Assembly: GCF_019977355.1 (NCBI RefSeq)
Contig: NZ_AP024655.1
Span: forward strand, 2,108,001-2,172,000
DNA length: 64,000 nucleotides
Direction: 5' to 3'
From: Arthrobacter sp. NicSoilB8
GTDB taxonomy: Bacteria > Actinomycetota > Actinomycetes > Actinomycetales > Micrococcaceae
Shown here: in pieces, positions 50,870 to 60,080 of the stretch
Numbering within the stretch: position 1 is the first letter of the stretch
Layout: every line of letters begins with the position of its first letter
Position numbers and translations under genes: made by a program
Notes under the pieces: model-generated
Databases searched by the model: none
Told to the model about the DNA's origin: nothing
Seen by the model: only the letters and a program-made list of their open reading frames with translations

Positions 50870-51886
50870 ATGGCAAATCCGCAGGTACAGGCCGGAACCG
50901 GAAGGGTAACGCGAACCGATGTTGCCCGCTATGCGGGGGTCAGCACGGCAGTTGTCAGCTACGTCATCAACGGCGGCCCCAAGCCGGTCGCGGCAACAAC
51001 TGCGGCCCGGGTGCGCGAAGCCATCAAGGCGCTGCACTACCAGCCCAACGCAACCGCCCGCGCCCTGACAATAGGTTCCGCGCGGCTGTTGGGGATGATC
51101 GTCCCCGACAGCACCAACCCCTATTTCGCCGAGCTCACTGACGCCATCGCGCAGGCGGCCGGATCCCGCGGGTACGCACTCCTGGCCGCCAACTCCCGCA
51201 CGGACGCCGACACCGAGCGCCAAAATACCCTCAACCTCGTATCACGCCAGGTCGACGCGATCATCCTCGCCACCGTGCTCAGCCCAAGTGAAGTCGCCGC
51301 CATGCCGGTCCAAGGGATTCGGAGGGTCCTGATTGACCAGTCCAGCGCCGTGCACGGCATCCCCACGATCAGTACCGACTTTGAACAGGGAGCCGCAATC
51401 GGAGTGCAGCACCTGATCGGCCATGGCCACAAGGACATTGCCATTCTGGTCGGCAAAGACATCGACCCCTCCCGCGTGGACCCACGACATAACGGCTGGA
51501 AGAAGGCACTGCACGAGGCAGGCCTGCCCGAGGGGCCCGCGGAATTCACCGACTTCACGAGGCAGGGCGGCTACGAAGCCACCCGTCGACTGCTTGATCT
51601 GCCGAAGCTGCCCACGGCCATCTTTGCTAGCTCCGACCTGCTGGCAGTAGGCGCACTGCGTGCCATCCACGAAGCCGGCCTGTCCATTCCAAAGGACATC
51701 GCCGTCGTCTCGTTCGACGGAACCTCCGAATCGGAATTCAGCTGGCCTCAGCTCACGACTGTCCGGCAACCCATCAACCGAATCGCAGATGCAGTCCTCG
51801 AAGCAGCCCTCTCGCCCAAGAACACAGACGGGAAGATCCAGCTCCTGCCCACGGAGCTCATCATCCGCCGCTCCTGTGGCTGCTGA
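50870..51886 (+). CDS. LacI-family repressor of the alpha-galactoside operon
   Basis: A 338-residue regulator. The HTH is VTRTDVARYAGVSTAVVSYV then INGGPKPV, with the hinge helix NATARALTIG, then a periplasmic-binding-protein-like effector domain (LLGMIVPDSTNPYFAELTDA; VVSFDGTSESEFSWPQLTTV). ATG 50870 follows GGAAGG. It is divergent from the binding-protein gene, and two operator-like sites lie in the gap, so it likely represses both units until an alpha-galactoside or galactose binds. A short RRSCGC tail is unusual but not diagnostic. Confidence 0.9.
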   Translation: MANPQVQAGTGRVTRTDVARYAGVSTAVVSYVINGGPKPVAATTAARVREAIKALHYQPNATARALTIGSARLLGMIVPDSTNPYFAELTDAIAQAAGSRGYALLAANSRTDADTERQNTLNLVSRQVDAIILATVLSPSEVAAMPVQGIRRVLIDQSSAVHGIPTISTDFEQGAAIGVQHLIGHGHKDIAILVGKDIDPSRVDPRHNGWKKALHEAGLPEGPAEFTDFTRQGGYEATRRLLDLPKLPTAIFASSDLLAVGALRAIHEAGLSIPKDIAVVSFDGTSESEFSWPQLTTVRQPINRIADAVLEAALSPKNTDGKIQLLPTELIIRRSCGC

Positions 51887-51949
51887 CGAGCCCGTTGAGC
51901 AGATCCACGTTGTGCCTCAACTGCCCCTGCACCTGAACGGGCCGCCAGG

Positions 51950-52060
51950 CGACACCACCTGGTCATCACTCTCACTCTGCCGGACGGCGCTGCTACCGCG
52001 CCCATTGTCGGCGGGGTCGGAGACATGTACGGCAAACGTCGGCTACGGACCGCGCGCAGT
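51950..52060 (+). pseudogene. MFS transporter relic
   Basis: About 35 codons, LVITLTLPDGAATAPIVGGV then GDMYGKRR, match the second helix and the loop 2-3 motif of drug-type MFS proteins. No other part of the gene is visible. It lies in the 660-base gap between the LacI and TetR genes, with the LuxR relic, and is otherwise unexplained sequence. Confidence 0.5.
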
Positions 52061-52362
52061 TGGTCGCTAGGCATAGGTGACAGGTCTGGCCTGACTGATG
52101 CTGCGGTTGTGGGCGACGCATCAGGACATCCCGCCCTCGGAGCTTTTCCGGCGGAGGGCCTCTGCCGTGCCAGGTCCGGCGGCGGAGGCGCCCATTGTGG
52201 CGACGGAGCTGACTGCGCTCCTACCGGTTCACTCGCACGGCACTGGCTGTCGGGTAGCTGTGTCACGTGCAACCTTAGACGGCGGGGTCCCGCCGCTGCC
52301 GCGGCCGGTGCTTACCCTCTTATCGTCCAGTCAATGGGGTCGGCTCGCATCGTCCGCATGGA

Positions 52363-52398
52363 CTGATCCATCGACCGCACTCGCAGTAGATGGATCAG
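52363..52398. terminator. Hairpin after the LuxR relic
   Basis: CTGATCCATC (52363-52372) and GATGGATCAG (52389-52398) form a ten-base stem around a 16-base loop, directly downstream of the relic's stop codon on the minus strand. Confidence 0.5.
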
Positions 52399-52490
52399 GA
52401 GGCGAGACATGCCCCGTATGCGTGGGCGACCAGCTGGGCGCGGTCTCTGGCTCCTACCGTGGCCATGAGGTCCTTGACGACTGGCGCCTG
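52395..52490 (-). pseudogene. C-terminal relic of a LuxR-type regulator
   Basis: The minus strand reads VKDLMATVGARDRAQLVAHA then YGACLAS and stop. This is the end of the LuxR/NarL HTH (K-x3-VGARDRAQLVxxAY), common in two-component response regulators. Upstream sequence does not continue the domain. Confidence 0.55.
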
Positions 52491-52549
52491 CCGATCCACG
52501 ACCGCAGGCGACTGGTGGACACCGGTGTTAGTGCGAGCACTTGATTGCG

Positions 52550-53152
52550 TCAGCGAGACAGCAGCACGCCGACCTGGGCCCGGATGTCCTGAACAATATC
52601 GTCGATGCTCAAGGCGGCGTTCACGCTCGCCGCCATGCTGAGGAACATGATCGCGGTGACGATGCGGGCCATCGTTGCGGCATCACCCGCACCGGCCTGC
52701 TCGTGCCTGCCCAGGACGGCGGCGGTGGCCTCCTCGGTCTGCGCGACGATGGACAGAGCTTCGCTGTGTCGAGGCTCCTCGGGATCGCCGAAGACCATCT
52801 CCCGCAGGTAAGTGCGTCCGTTGTCGACCTGGATGCGGTTGCATTCCACGATTGGCTGGACGATGGCCATCACCGCATCGAGGACATCCGGTATGGTTTC
52901 GGCATCCGCCCGACCCTGCTGGAGTGCTTCGGCGTAGAGTGCGTTCTGCACGAGCAGCAGGAGTTCACCTTTGGACTTGGCGTAGAGAAACAGGGTCCCG
53001 GTGCCGATGTCCGCCTTGTCGGCGATCTGCTGGGTCGTGACATCCTCGATGCCGTGCTCGGCGAACAGCTCGCTGGCTGCCGCGGTGATACGGTCCAGCT
53101 TTTGTTGCTTGTTTCGCTCACGCCGTCCGACCGGCTGGGAGGCGAGAGACAT
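52550..53152 (-). CDS. TetR-family repressor
   Basis: A 200-residue TetR protein. The HTH (residues ~15-60) reads LDRITAAASELFAEHGIEDV then TTQQIADKADIGTGTLFLYA; the rest is the all-helical ligand domain. ATG 53152 follows GGAGG. It is divergent from the old-yellow-enzyme gene; the 163-base gap holds a 26-base palindrome. The same core operator lies in front of the MDR operon at 57483, so one repressor may control both. The usual ligands for such sets are electrophiles or quinones, but nothing here shows which. Confidence 0.87.
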   Translation of the reverse strand: MSLASQPVGRRERNKQQKLDRITAAASELFAEHGIEDVTTQQIADKADIGTGTLFLYAKSKGELLLLVQNALYAEALQQGRADAETIPDVLDAVMAIVQPIVECNRIQVDNGRTYLREMVFGDPEEPRHSEALSIVAQTEEATAAVLGRHEQAGAGDAATMARIVTAIMFLSMAASVNAALSIDDIVQDIRAQVGVLLSR

Positions 53153-53177
53153 GATGGATCCTCCGGGAATATATTCT

Positions 53178-53203
53178 GACTGCACTCAGTTTTGAGTATA
53201 GTC
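53178..53203. promoter_or_regulatory. TetR operator, divergent TetR/old-yellow-enzyme gap
   Basis: GACTgcACTCAgtttTGAGT then atAGTC is a 26-base palindrome with core ACTCA-N4-TGAGT at 53184-53197. It lies 26 bases from the TetR start codon. Confidence 0.7.
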
Positions 53204-53315
53204 ATTACTGTAGCGGGTTGAACTCTTCGCTAATTCTCCCACGCCGTTGGGGGCTGCAACGGTCCACCCGGGTGGTAATGGCCGATTACCCATCAATACA
53301 AAGGACTATGCACTC

Positions 53316-54395
53316 ATGACCACGTCATCCACGCTCTGGCAGCCATTCACCCTCGGCAAAGTGGAGCTGCCGCACCGGCTCGCGCTGGCCCCGCTGACCC
53401 GGAGCCGTGCGAACCCGGACGGCACCCCCGGGGAACTGGCCGCAGAGTACTATGGCCAGCGCGCCTCGCTCGGGCTGATCATCACGGAGGGCACACAGCC
53501 CTCCGAGGACGGCCAGGGCTACTTGAACACCCCCGGCATCTACACTCCCGAACACATCGAGGGATGGCGAAAGATCGCCGACACAGTGCACGCCGGCGGC
53601 GGAGCGCTGTTCATCCAACTGATGCACGTCGGCCGCATGTCGCACCCGGACAACACCCCGCACCACCGTCGGCCTGTGGGCCCGTCCGCGATCTCGGCCG
53701 AGCAGGACATTTTCACTCCGACAGGCCCGCAGAAGACCCCGGTGCCGCGTGAGTTGGGCGCCCACGATATCCAGGCCACCATCGCCGGGTTCCGCCAGGC
53801 GGCAGCCTCCGCTATTGCAGCGGGAGCGGACGGCGTGGAGATCCACGGCGCGAACGGGTACCTGCTGCACCAGTTTCTCTCGCCGAACTCGAATCACCGC
53901 ACGGACGAATACGGCGGATCGGTGGAGAACCGGTCCCGGTTCGTCGTCGCGGTCGCCCGCGCGGTGGCCGAGGAGATCGGGGCAGAGCGGACCGGCATCC
54001 GGATTTCACCGGCGTTCCCGCTGGGCGGAATCAACGAAGGGGACCCCGCGGACGTCCGGACACAGTACCGCCACCTGGTCGGCGAACTCGCCACCCTGAA
54101 CCTTGCGTACCTGCACGTACACCACCTCGGTGACGACGAACTGCTTCGGTCCTTCCGCGACACGTGGCCTGCTGCCATCCTCGTCGTCCGGTATGGGCGC
54201 GAACGCGAGCAGATTGCCGACGACATCGACGCCGGGCTCGCGGACATCGCGCCGCTGGGCCGATTCGCCCTGGCGAACCCCGACATTGTTCAGCGCCTGC
54301 GCACCGGCGCACCGCTGAACGAGCTGGACCCGGGCACCCTGTACGGCGGCGGCGCGGCCGGGTACACCGACTACCCGGCCCTGGCACACGCCTAA
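53316..54395 (+). CDS. Old yellow enzyme (NADH:flavin oxidoreductase, NemA type)
   Basis: A 359-residue FMN-dependent TIM-barrel ene-reductase. The FMN/phenol-binding HGANGYLLHQFLSPNSNHRT (His, Asn) is intact, as are LALAPLTRSRANPDGTPGEL and QLMHVGRMSHPDN. It reduces activated C=C bonds, quinones or nitro-esters. ATG 53316 lies 11 bases after AAAGGA. The SDR gene follows after 67 bases, and a TetR gene diverges from it, the usual setting for NemA-type stress enzymes. Confidence 0.9.
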   Translation: MTTSSTLWQPFTLGKVELPHRLALAPLTRSRANPDGTPGELAAEYYGQRASLGLIITEGTQPSEDGQGYLNTPGIYTPEHIEGWRKIADTVHAGGGALFIQLMHVGRMSHPDNTPHHRRPVGPSAISAEQDIFTPTGPQKTPVPRELGAHDIQATIAGFRQAAASAIAAGADGVEIHGANGYLLHQFLSPNSNHRTDEYGGSVENRSRFVVAVARAVAEEIGAERTGIRISPAFPLGGINEGDPADVRTQYRHLVGELATLNLAYLHVHHLGDDELLRSFRDTWPAAILVVRYGREREQIADDIDAGLADIAPLGRFALANPDIVQRLRTGAPLNELDPGTLYGGGAAGYTDYPALAHA

Positions 54396-54462
54396 TCGTC
54401 TGCCGCGGGCCGTCCGCCACCGACCTCACCCAACCCACACCCCTCAGAAAGAAGAAACAGCC

Positions 54463-55176
54463 ATGCCATCACTCAACGGAGCAGTCGTCCTCATCACCGG
54501 AGCCAACGGCGGAATCGGCACGCAGTTCGTGCACGAAGCCCTCGCACGGGGAGCTGCAAAGGTTTATGCCTCCGTCCGCACCCCCCGCACTTGGAACGAC
54601 GAACGCATCGTTCCACTCGCCCTGGACGTCACCGACTCCGCCTCCATCCAGGCAGCGGTCGAGGCGGCACCGGACGTGACCGTGCTGATCAACAACGCCG
54701 GCGCGTCGGTTCCCAGTGCCGGGATCCTCACTCACACGGACGAGGAGATCCGCCGGAACGTCGAGACGAACTTCCTCGGACCTCTCTTCGTCGCCCGCGC
54801 GTTCGCTCCGGTCCTGTCGGCGAAGGACGAAGCGACGATCATCGACATCCACTCGGCCCTGAGCTGGTACGCCGTCGCCGGCATCTACAGCGCCACCAAA
54901 GCCGCCCTCTGGTCAGCGACCAACTCCCTCCGCCTCGAACTCGCCCCCGCCGGCGTGCACGTCGTCGGCGTCCACGTCGCATACGTCGACACCGCGATGG
55001 CCGCGCACGCCACCGACCCGAAGCTCGACCCGGCCGTGCTGGTGCGCACCGTGTTCGACGCCACCGAGGCGGGGGAGTACGAGGTCCTCGCCGACGACAC
55101 GTCTGTCCAGCTCAAGGCCGGACTCAGCGCCCCCCTCGAAGCGGTCTACCCGCAGTTGGTGGACGCGAACGCATAA
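54463..55176 (+). CDS. Short-chain dehydrogenase/reductase
   Basis: A 237-residue classical SDR. The Rossmann motif is VLITGANGGIGTQFVHEALA; the active site shows DIHSALSWYAVAGIYSATKA, giving the Ser and the Tyr-x3-Lys. NNAG is conserved (VLINNAGASVPSAG). AGAAAGAAG precedes the ATG. It is transcribed with the old yellow enzyme gene and likely reduces a carbonyl or oxidises an alcohol in the same detoxification response. Confidence 0.88.
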   Translation: MPSLNGAVVLITGANGGIGTQFVHEALARGAAKVYASVRTPRTWNDERIVPLALDVTDSASIQAAVEAAPDVTVLINNAGASVPSAGILTHTDEEIRRNVETNFLGPLFVARAFAPVLSAKDEATIIDIHSALSWYAVAGIYSATKAALWSATNSLRLELAPAGVHVVGVHVAYVDTAMAAHATDPKLDPAVLVRTVFDATEAGEYEVLADDTSVQLKAGLSAPLEAVYPQLVDANA

Positions 55177-55189
55177 GCGAACATCCGGC

Positions 55190-55222
55190 GCCACCGCGTT
55201 CACCAAAAGTGGGCGCGGTGGC
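55190..55222 (+). terminator. Hairpin after the SDR gene
   Basis: GCCACCGCG pairs with CGCGGTGGC around a 15-base loop, 14 bases past the stop. No T-tract follows. Confidence 0.5.
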
Positions 55223-55444
55223 ATCACCCCTGCCCAAGGACGCCGCGGCCCACGATGCCTAAGAGACGACGGAACGGGTGGGGAGTGTAAGAATAAGGGT
55301 GGATCCGGGGTTGGCCTGACACGCCGGGGTAGTCACCAGCCAGAGGCCGCGTCAGGGGTGGCGATACGTTTGCTCACCGTGCTGATGCGTTTGTGCGGGC
55401 CCTGTTCGAGCCGGCCAGCGCGACGAGGCCCCACGCCAATGGCT

Positions 55445-55472
55445 CTGCCCGCCCGTAGTCACGGGCGGGCAG
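55445..55472. terminator. Terminator between convergent operons
   Basis: CTGCCCGCCCGT-agtc-ACGGGCGGGCAG, a twelve-base perfect stem, lies between the SDR gene and the end of the alpha/beta hydrolase gene and is followed by CGCCATTGTGTCTTTC. Confidence 0.7.
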
Positions 55473-55509
55473 CGCCATTGTGTCTTTCTACTCTGTTGGC
55501 GGGATCTTG

Positions 55510-56391
55510 TCAGGTGCGTGCTGGTCGGTGGGCGAGGAATTCTACGGCGACGGGGGAGAACCTGTCGTGGAACTGGAAGATGCCGCCGTGGCCCGAGCCG
55601 GGGTAGATGATCAGCTCGGATTCCTGGATGCGCCGGTGCAGGTCCTCGGACAGGATCGACGGCACCATGCGGTCGTTGTCGCCGTTGGCGATGAGGGTGG
55701 GGTGAGTGAGCTTCGACAGGTCCGACGGCGCGGAGCGGCCGAACTTCTGGATTGCCTTCAGCTGCGTCTGGAAGGCTTTGGTGCTGATCGGCTTGTCGCG
55801 GTTGACCGTGCGCTCCTGCAGGCGCTTGATGAACGCCTTCGCGGTCCGCTTGCCGGTGGCGTTGCGGTTAAAGAACAGGAACTCCTTCGGGTCCGCGCGC
55901 GTCAGGGTCGCGCGAAGGAGGTCCCAGTAGGTCGTGCTGACCACCCTGTCGATGTCCTTGCCGCCCCGCGGCCCGGTACCGGCCAGCACGAGCTTACGGA
56001 CAAGGTCGGGATGCTTGAGGACCAGGTCCTGGGCGATCATGCCGCCCATTGAGAAGGAGAAGATGTCGATCGTGTCGAACCCGAGGGCCTTGATGAAGGT
56101 ATAGGCGTCATCGGCCATCGCCTCGATGCTGTCGGGAACCTTTCCGGTGGAGGCGCCGACACCGCGCTGGTCGAAGGTGATGACGTGGCGGTTCGTCGCG
56201 ATGGGCTCGATGATGCGGGGGTCCCAGTTGTCCAGGGTCCCGGCAAGGTGCGTGAAAAACACGACGGGGATGCCCGTCTTGGGCCCCAGTTCACGGTAGG
56301 CGTAGGTGACGCCACCGGCGGTGATGGTGCGTGTGGCGGCCTTCGCGTACGAGGTGACGACGGAGCCGTTCGGGGTGTCGGTGCTGCTCAC
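55510..56391 (-). CDS. Alpha/beta hydrolase
   Basis: A 293-residue hydrolase. The nucleophile elbow is DIFSFSMGGMIAQDLVL (Ser), the acid likely Asp in LIANGDNDRMVPS and the base His in YPGSGHGGIFQFHD. The N-terminal VVFFTHLAGTLDNWDP has THLAG in place of the usual HG oxyanion motif. Similar to the haloperoxidase/esterase group. The start lies 47 bases after the MDR gene's stop, so both share the operator at 57483. Substrate unknown. Confidence 0.85.
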   Translation of the reverse strand: MSSTDTPNGSVVTSYAKAATRTITAGGVTYAYRELGPKTGIPVVFFTHLAGTLDNWDPRIIEPIATNRHVITFDQRGVGASTGKVPDSIEAMADDAYTFIKALGFDTIDIFSFSMGGMIAQDLVLKHPDLVRKLVLAGTGPRGGKDIDRVVSTTYWDLLRATLTRADPKEFLFFNRNATGKRTAKAFIKRLQERTVNRDKPISTKAFQTQLKAIQKFGRSAPSDLSKLTHPTLIANGDNDRMVPSILSEDLHRRIQESELIIYPGSGHGGIFQFHDRFSPVAVEFLAHRPART

Positions 56392-56438
56392 GCTGGTTGT
56401 TCTCCTGGGTGGTCTTTGAGGGTCTGGCTGCCGGCGGC

Positions 56439-57437
56439 TCAGGAGGGAAGGGTGACGACGGCTTTGCCGCGGAGGCCGCCCTTTGCCAGCGACTCGAGCG
56501 CCTGTGGGGTCTGGGCGAAGTCGAAGACCTGCCCCACGACCGGGCGCAGCACGCCGTCGTCAACCAGGGCGGTGATCTGGCGCAACTGGTCGCCGCTGGC
56601 ACGCATGAAGAGGAACTCGTAGCTGACGCCGAGCTTCTTCGCCTGCCGCCGGATCCTGCCGCTGAGCCCCGCGATGGCCAGGCGCAGCACAGGGTTCAGG
56701 CCGGCTTGGCGCGCAAACGCCGGGTCCGGCGGACCGGCGATTCCGATCGCCTTCCCGCCGGGCTTCAGGATGCGCAGTGACTTCACGAGGTTCTCCCCGC
56801 CGAGGCTGTCGAGCACCAGATCGTATCCGGCGAGGAGCTGCTCGAAGTCCTGCGTACGGTAGTCGATCACCGTGTCCGCACCGAGGTCGCGCACGAAGTC
56901 GGCATTGGAGGCGCTTGCGGTGGTCGCGACGGTGGCGCCGAGGTGCCTGGCGAGTTGGATCGCGATCGACCCGACCCCTCCGGCCCCGGCGTGAATGAGA
57001 ACCTTCTGCCCCGGCCCTACGTTGCCTTGCTCAACGAGGGCCTGCCACGCCGTAAGCGCAACCAGCGGCAGCGAGCCAGCCTCCTCCATGCTGATCGATG
57101 CGGGTTTCAGCGCCAGATCGGCCTCGGTGATGGCGATGCGCTCGGCGAACGTGCCGATGCGGTCTTTGCCGGGGCGGGCGTAGACCTCGTCACCGGGCTT
57201 GAACCCGCGCACCTTCGCCCCGACCCGGATGACGGTGCCGGCGACGTCGTTGCCGAGGATCAGCTGGAGCTTGTACGGGAGGATCTGCTTGAACTCACCC
57301 AGGCGGATCTTTTCGTCCAACTGGTTGAGGCCCGCTGCCTGGACCCGGACCAGCACATCGCGGTCGCCGACGGTCGGCTCAGGGACGTCTGCTGCGCGCA
57401 GCGGTTCCTTGTACTTGGTGACGACGAATGCCCTCAT
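56439..57437 (-). CDS. Zinc-free MDR oxidoreductase (quinone reductase type)
   Basis: A 332-residue NADP-dependent MDR protein. LIHAGAGGVGSIAIQLARHL is the nucleotide loop; the zinc ligands of alcohol dehydrogenases are absent, typical of quinone oxidoreductases and ene-reductases. MRAFVVTKYKEPLRAADVPE is the standard start, so ATG 57437 is chosen with GAGGAG upstream. A palindrome matching the TetR operator lies 46 bases before it. Likely function: reduce quinones or enals in the same stress response. Confidence 0.88.
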   Translation of the reverse strand: MRAFVVTKYKEPLRAADVPEPTVGDRDVLVRVQAAGLNQLDEKIRLGEFKQILPYKLQLILGNDVAGTVIRVGAKVRGFKPGDEVYARPGKDRIGTFAERIAITEADLALKPASISMEEAGSLPLVALTAWQALVEQGNVGPGQKVLIHAGAGGVGSIAIQLARHLGATVATTASASNADFVRDLGADTVIDYRTQDFEQLLAGYDLVLDSLGGENLVKSLRILKPGGKAIGIAGPPDPAFARQAGLNPVLRLAIAGLSGRIRRQAKKLGVSYEFLFMRASGDQLRQITALVDDGVLRPVVGQVFDFAQTPQALESLAKGGLRGKAVVTLPS

Positions 57438-57476
57438 GGCGTGCTGCTCCTCTATGACGTGCATTAGGCTAAAAAT

Positions 57477-57502
57477 GAGCTTACTCAATAGTGAGTATAC
57501 TC
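57477..57502. promoter_or_regulatory. TetR operator in front of the MDR operon
   Basis: ACTCAatagTGAGT (57483-57496), flanked symmetrically by TA and GAG/CTC, giving a 26-base palindrome. The core is the same ACTCA-N4-TGAGT as at 53184. Confidence 0.65.
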
Positions 57503-58279
57503 GGAAATATTGTCAAGTAGGATCGGTAGGTGAGCGCGTTCATCTAAATGTTCCCGAGGACGTGCGACAGGGAATTTCTCCAGTCAAGCGTCCCTTCGCC
57601 CTCGCGGCCGTTGAACGGCCAGACATGAATGCGCTTTTCCAGGGACGCATAACTGTTGAAGACCGCATGGGTGATTCAGCAGGCCCTAGTTTCGCGGAAG
57701 ACCACCGCAGGACCGTTGCTTTCATTCGCGCAAGGAAACAGGAGCGCCTAGTCTGTTGAGGTGCTTCGGCGAACACCGCCCTGGCGGCTGGCGCCGGTCG
57801 TAGTTCCAGAATTCCTTGCCCTGCGGTGGGTATCGGTACCAGGTTCCCCGCACTGCTGAGGTCGCAGGGCATGGTCCTGCTGTTGGCGCTGGATCCGGAA
57901 GAGGGGCTGACAGCCGTTGCCCAGCCCCGCGCTCAGGACTGCCTGCCGCCAGCGGGTCTCGTGAAGGGATCCTCGCGGCGATGGGCAAGGTGCGTGACCG
58001 GGGCTGGGCTGTGGCCACATGAGGCTGCCTTCGCAAGCACTCACGTCAAGAAGTCAGTCAACTGTTCGTGCGTATCCCACGTGTTTGTCGGGAGACGCAT
58101 TGACTCAGGGCCTTTGTTTCTCCTGCGCGGCGGCGAGGATCTGAAGGCGTATCGTCCCGTTGCTCGCGTCGCATGCTAGCGATAGAGCGATAGGCGCGCT
58201 GCGTGCGTGGAGGATTCAGGCACGCGGAACCGGGTTGTGGGTTACCGCGGGGCTTGCTGCGGCAGCTGGTGCTGGCTTG
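57503..58279. other. Gene-free stretch
   Basis: A plus-strand frame at ~57530-57757 (HLNVPEDVRQGISPVKRPFA...) looks partly coding but has no start or family that I recognise. The rest shows nothing. Confidence 0.35.
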
Positions 58280-58606
58280 TCAGGCTGCCAGGGCTAGTGA
58301 CGGGGCCGCGGACGTCGCGTGCTCCGGCGTCAGGATGCCGATCCGATAGTCGTGCTGAAGCGGGTCGACGTGCACCGGCAGGTGATGCGACTTTGCGCAC
58401 GCGTGAAGCTCTCCCATGGCGTCGGGTTCAATTTGTGCACGGGTCACGTCGAGTTCCAGCGCCAGTCCGGAGGCGAGTGAGCTGGCGCGCTTGACCACGT
58501 CATACAGGCCATGGACGCTCTGAACCGTCACGTGGCCCTGGACCCTGACATGGGCCTTGGCGCCGTCGAGGTCCACGCGGACCAGCACCCGAAGCTTCTC
58601 GTTCAC
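58280..58606 (-). CDS. Small STAS-like hypothetical protein
   Basis: A 108-residue protein, from GTG 58606 with GGAGAAC upstream. VLVRVDLDGAKAHVRVQGHV then VQSVHGLYDVVKRASSLASG and LALELDVTRAQIEPDAMGEL give the strand-strand-helix-strand pattern of STAS/anti-sigma-antagonist-like domains. The phosphorylatable Ser of true antagonists is not in its usual place. I recall similar small proteins in Arthrobacter without assigned function. It lies beside IS110 copy B. Confidence 0.5.
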   Translation of the reverse strand: MNEKLRVLVRVDLDGAKAHVRVQGHVTVQSVHGLYDVVKRASSLASGLALELDVTRAQIEPDAMGELHACAKSHHLPVHVDPLQHDYRIGILTPEHATSAAPSLALAA

Positions 58607-58871
58607 AAAGTTCTCCGCTCTAAATCGGGGCCACCACGCTGTGGCCCCCGACAACGATAGACGCAATGTGACCTGGATAACAACACCATCCCTGAGTGGG
58701 ACGCAACCGTGCTGGCGACTGCACACGCAGGGCGATCATGCCTACTTCAAGACAGTCGAATTTTGTCGGTACTAAAAGGCGAGCCTCGCCCCTACGATCT
58801 GGGGGCGGTGCGCTGGTGAAGTGCATTGGAATGATGAAATTCGCGTGTGTACATTGATGCTCCTATACACG

Positions 58872-60080
58872 TCAATGTTCTCTGAGCCAGGTTTCGTAGC
58901 GCTGGTGGAAGACATCATCCCGGCTGAGTCCGCGTTCCAGGCGGGACAGGGCGGTGGGCCAGACGTGGAGGGCGTCGGCGGCTTGCTGAAGGGTCAGGTG
59001 CTTAGCTGTGCGTGTTGTCCGGAGGGTTCCGGCGTCGGGTGCGGGGCGCGGGTGGCGGAGTTGGTCGTAGATTTCCCGGGCGACGTAGCGTTTGAGGCAA
59101 CGCATGATTTCTTTGGTGCTTTTGCCCTCCTGACGCCGTCTGGCTACGTAGGCCCTGGTTCTGCTGTCGTAGCGCATCCGCACAAGGACCACGTGGTGGA
59201 TGGCTTTGTTGGCCTGCCGGTCGCCGGCGCGGCTGAGCCGGTGACGGGACGTCTTTCCCGATGATGCGGGGATCGGTGCGACGCCGACCAGGGCGGCGAA
59301 CTTCGCCTCTGTGGTGATGCGTTCGGGGTTGTCGCCCGCGGTGACCAGCAGCTGACTGGCGACGTCGGTGCCGACGCCCTGAAGGTCGCGCAGCATCGGT
59401 GCGTGGAAGGCGAGGATGGCGTCGAGTTCGGCATCGATCTGTGCCAGCTCGTGGTGCAGGTGCCGGTAGCGGACGGCGAGCCGTTTCAGCACGGTCGCGG
59501 TGCTGGCCAGCGGCTCGGAGACCGGTCCGGCGGGCCGTGTCCTCTCCAGCGCGGCCATCAGGGCCGGGCTCGTCATGGCCCGGTATTTGGCGCGGATGCT
59601 CTCCGGCGCGGTCACCAGGATCGCCCTGACCTGGGCCATCACGGCGACCCGGGCGCGCATGGCGGTGGCACGTTCCGCGCGCAGCACCCGCAACGATTCC
59701 ACCGCTCCGTCGCGGGATTTCGGGGTGGTGGCGGCGCGGCCGGCGAGCACCGATTCGGCGGCCTGGTAGGCATCGAGCGGGTCGGATTTTCCCTGCAGCC
59801 GGCGCGCCTGCCGGTTCGGGCGCATCACCTCCACGACGTGAATGCCCTCGCGCACGAGCACGCGTGAGAGTTCGGCACCGTAGCTGCCGGTCCCTTCCAC
59901 GCCCACGGCGAGGACGGGACCGAATCCGGTGATGAAGTCGATGATCCCCTGGTAGCCGGCACCCGCGGCCGGGAATTCCCTGTCGGCCATGTGCCGGCCG
60001 GTATCGGTGATGACGGCGACATGGTGGGTATCGGCGTGGGTGTCGATCCCGGCGATGACTTTCGTTTGTTCGTTTGCCAT
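58872..60080 (-). CDS. IS110-family transposase (copy B)
   Basis: Predicted protein identical to that of copy A, 402 residues, with DEDD catalytic residues, Transposase_20 domain and XRE-like C-terminal helices all intact. Two intact identical copies mean recent transposition or gene conversion, so the element may be active. Confidence 0.92.
   Translation of the reverse strand: MANEQTKVIAGIDTHADTHHVAVITDTGRHMADREFPAAGAGYQGIIDFITGFGPVLAVGVEGTGSYGAELSRVLVREGIHVVEVMRPNRQARRLQGKSDPLDAYQAAESVLAGRAATTPKSRDGAVESLRVLRAERATAMRARVAVMAQVRAILVTAPESIRAKYRAMTSPALMAALERTRPAGPVSEPLASTATVLKRLAVRYRHLHHELAQIDAELDAILAFHAPMLRDLQGVGTDVASQLLVTAGDNPERITTEAKFAALVGVAPIPASSGKTSRHRLSRAGDRQANKAIHHVVLVRMRYDSRTRAYVARRRQEGKSTKEIMRCLKRYVAREIYDQLRHPRPAPDAGTLRTTRTAKHLTLQQAADALHVWPTALSRLERGLSRDDVFHQRYETWLREH

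Noticed and set aside
58841..58845. A conserved target-site duplication or core left of both IS110 copies
   Set aside because: Aligned from the edge, the left flanks of the two copies share only isolated bases, so no duplicated core can be claimed.
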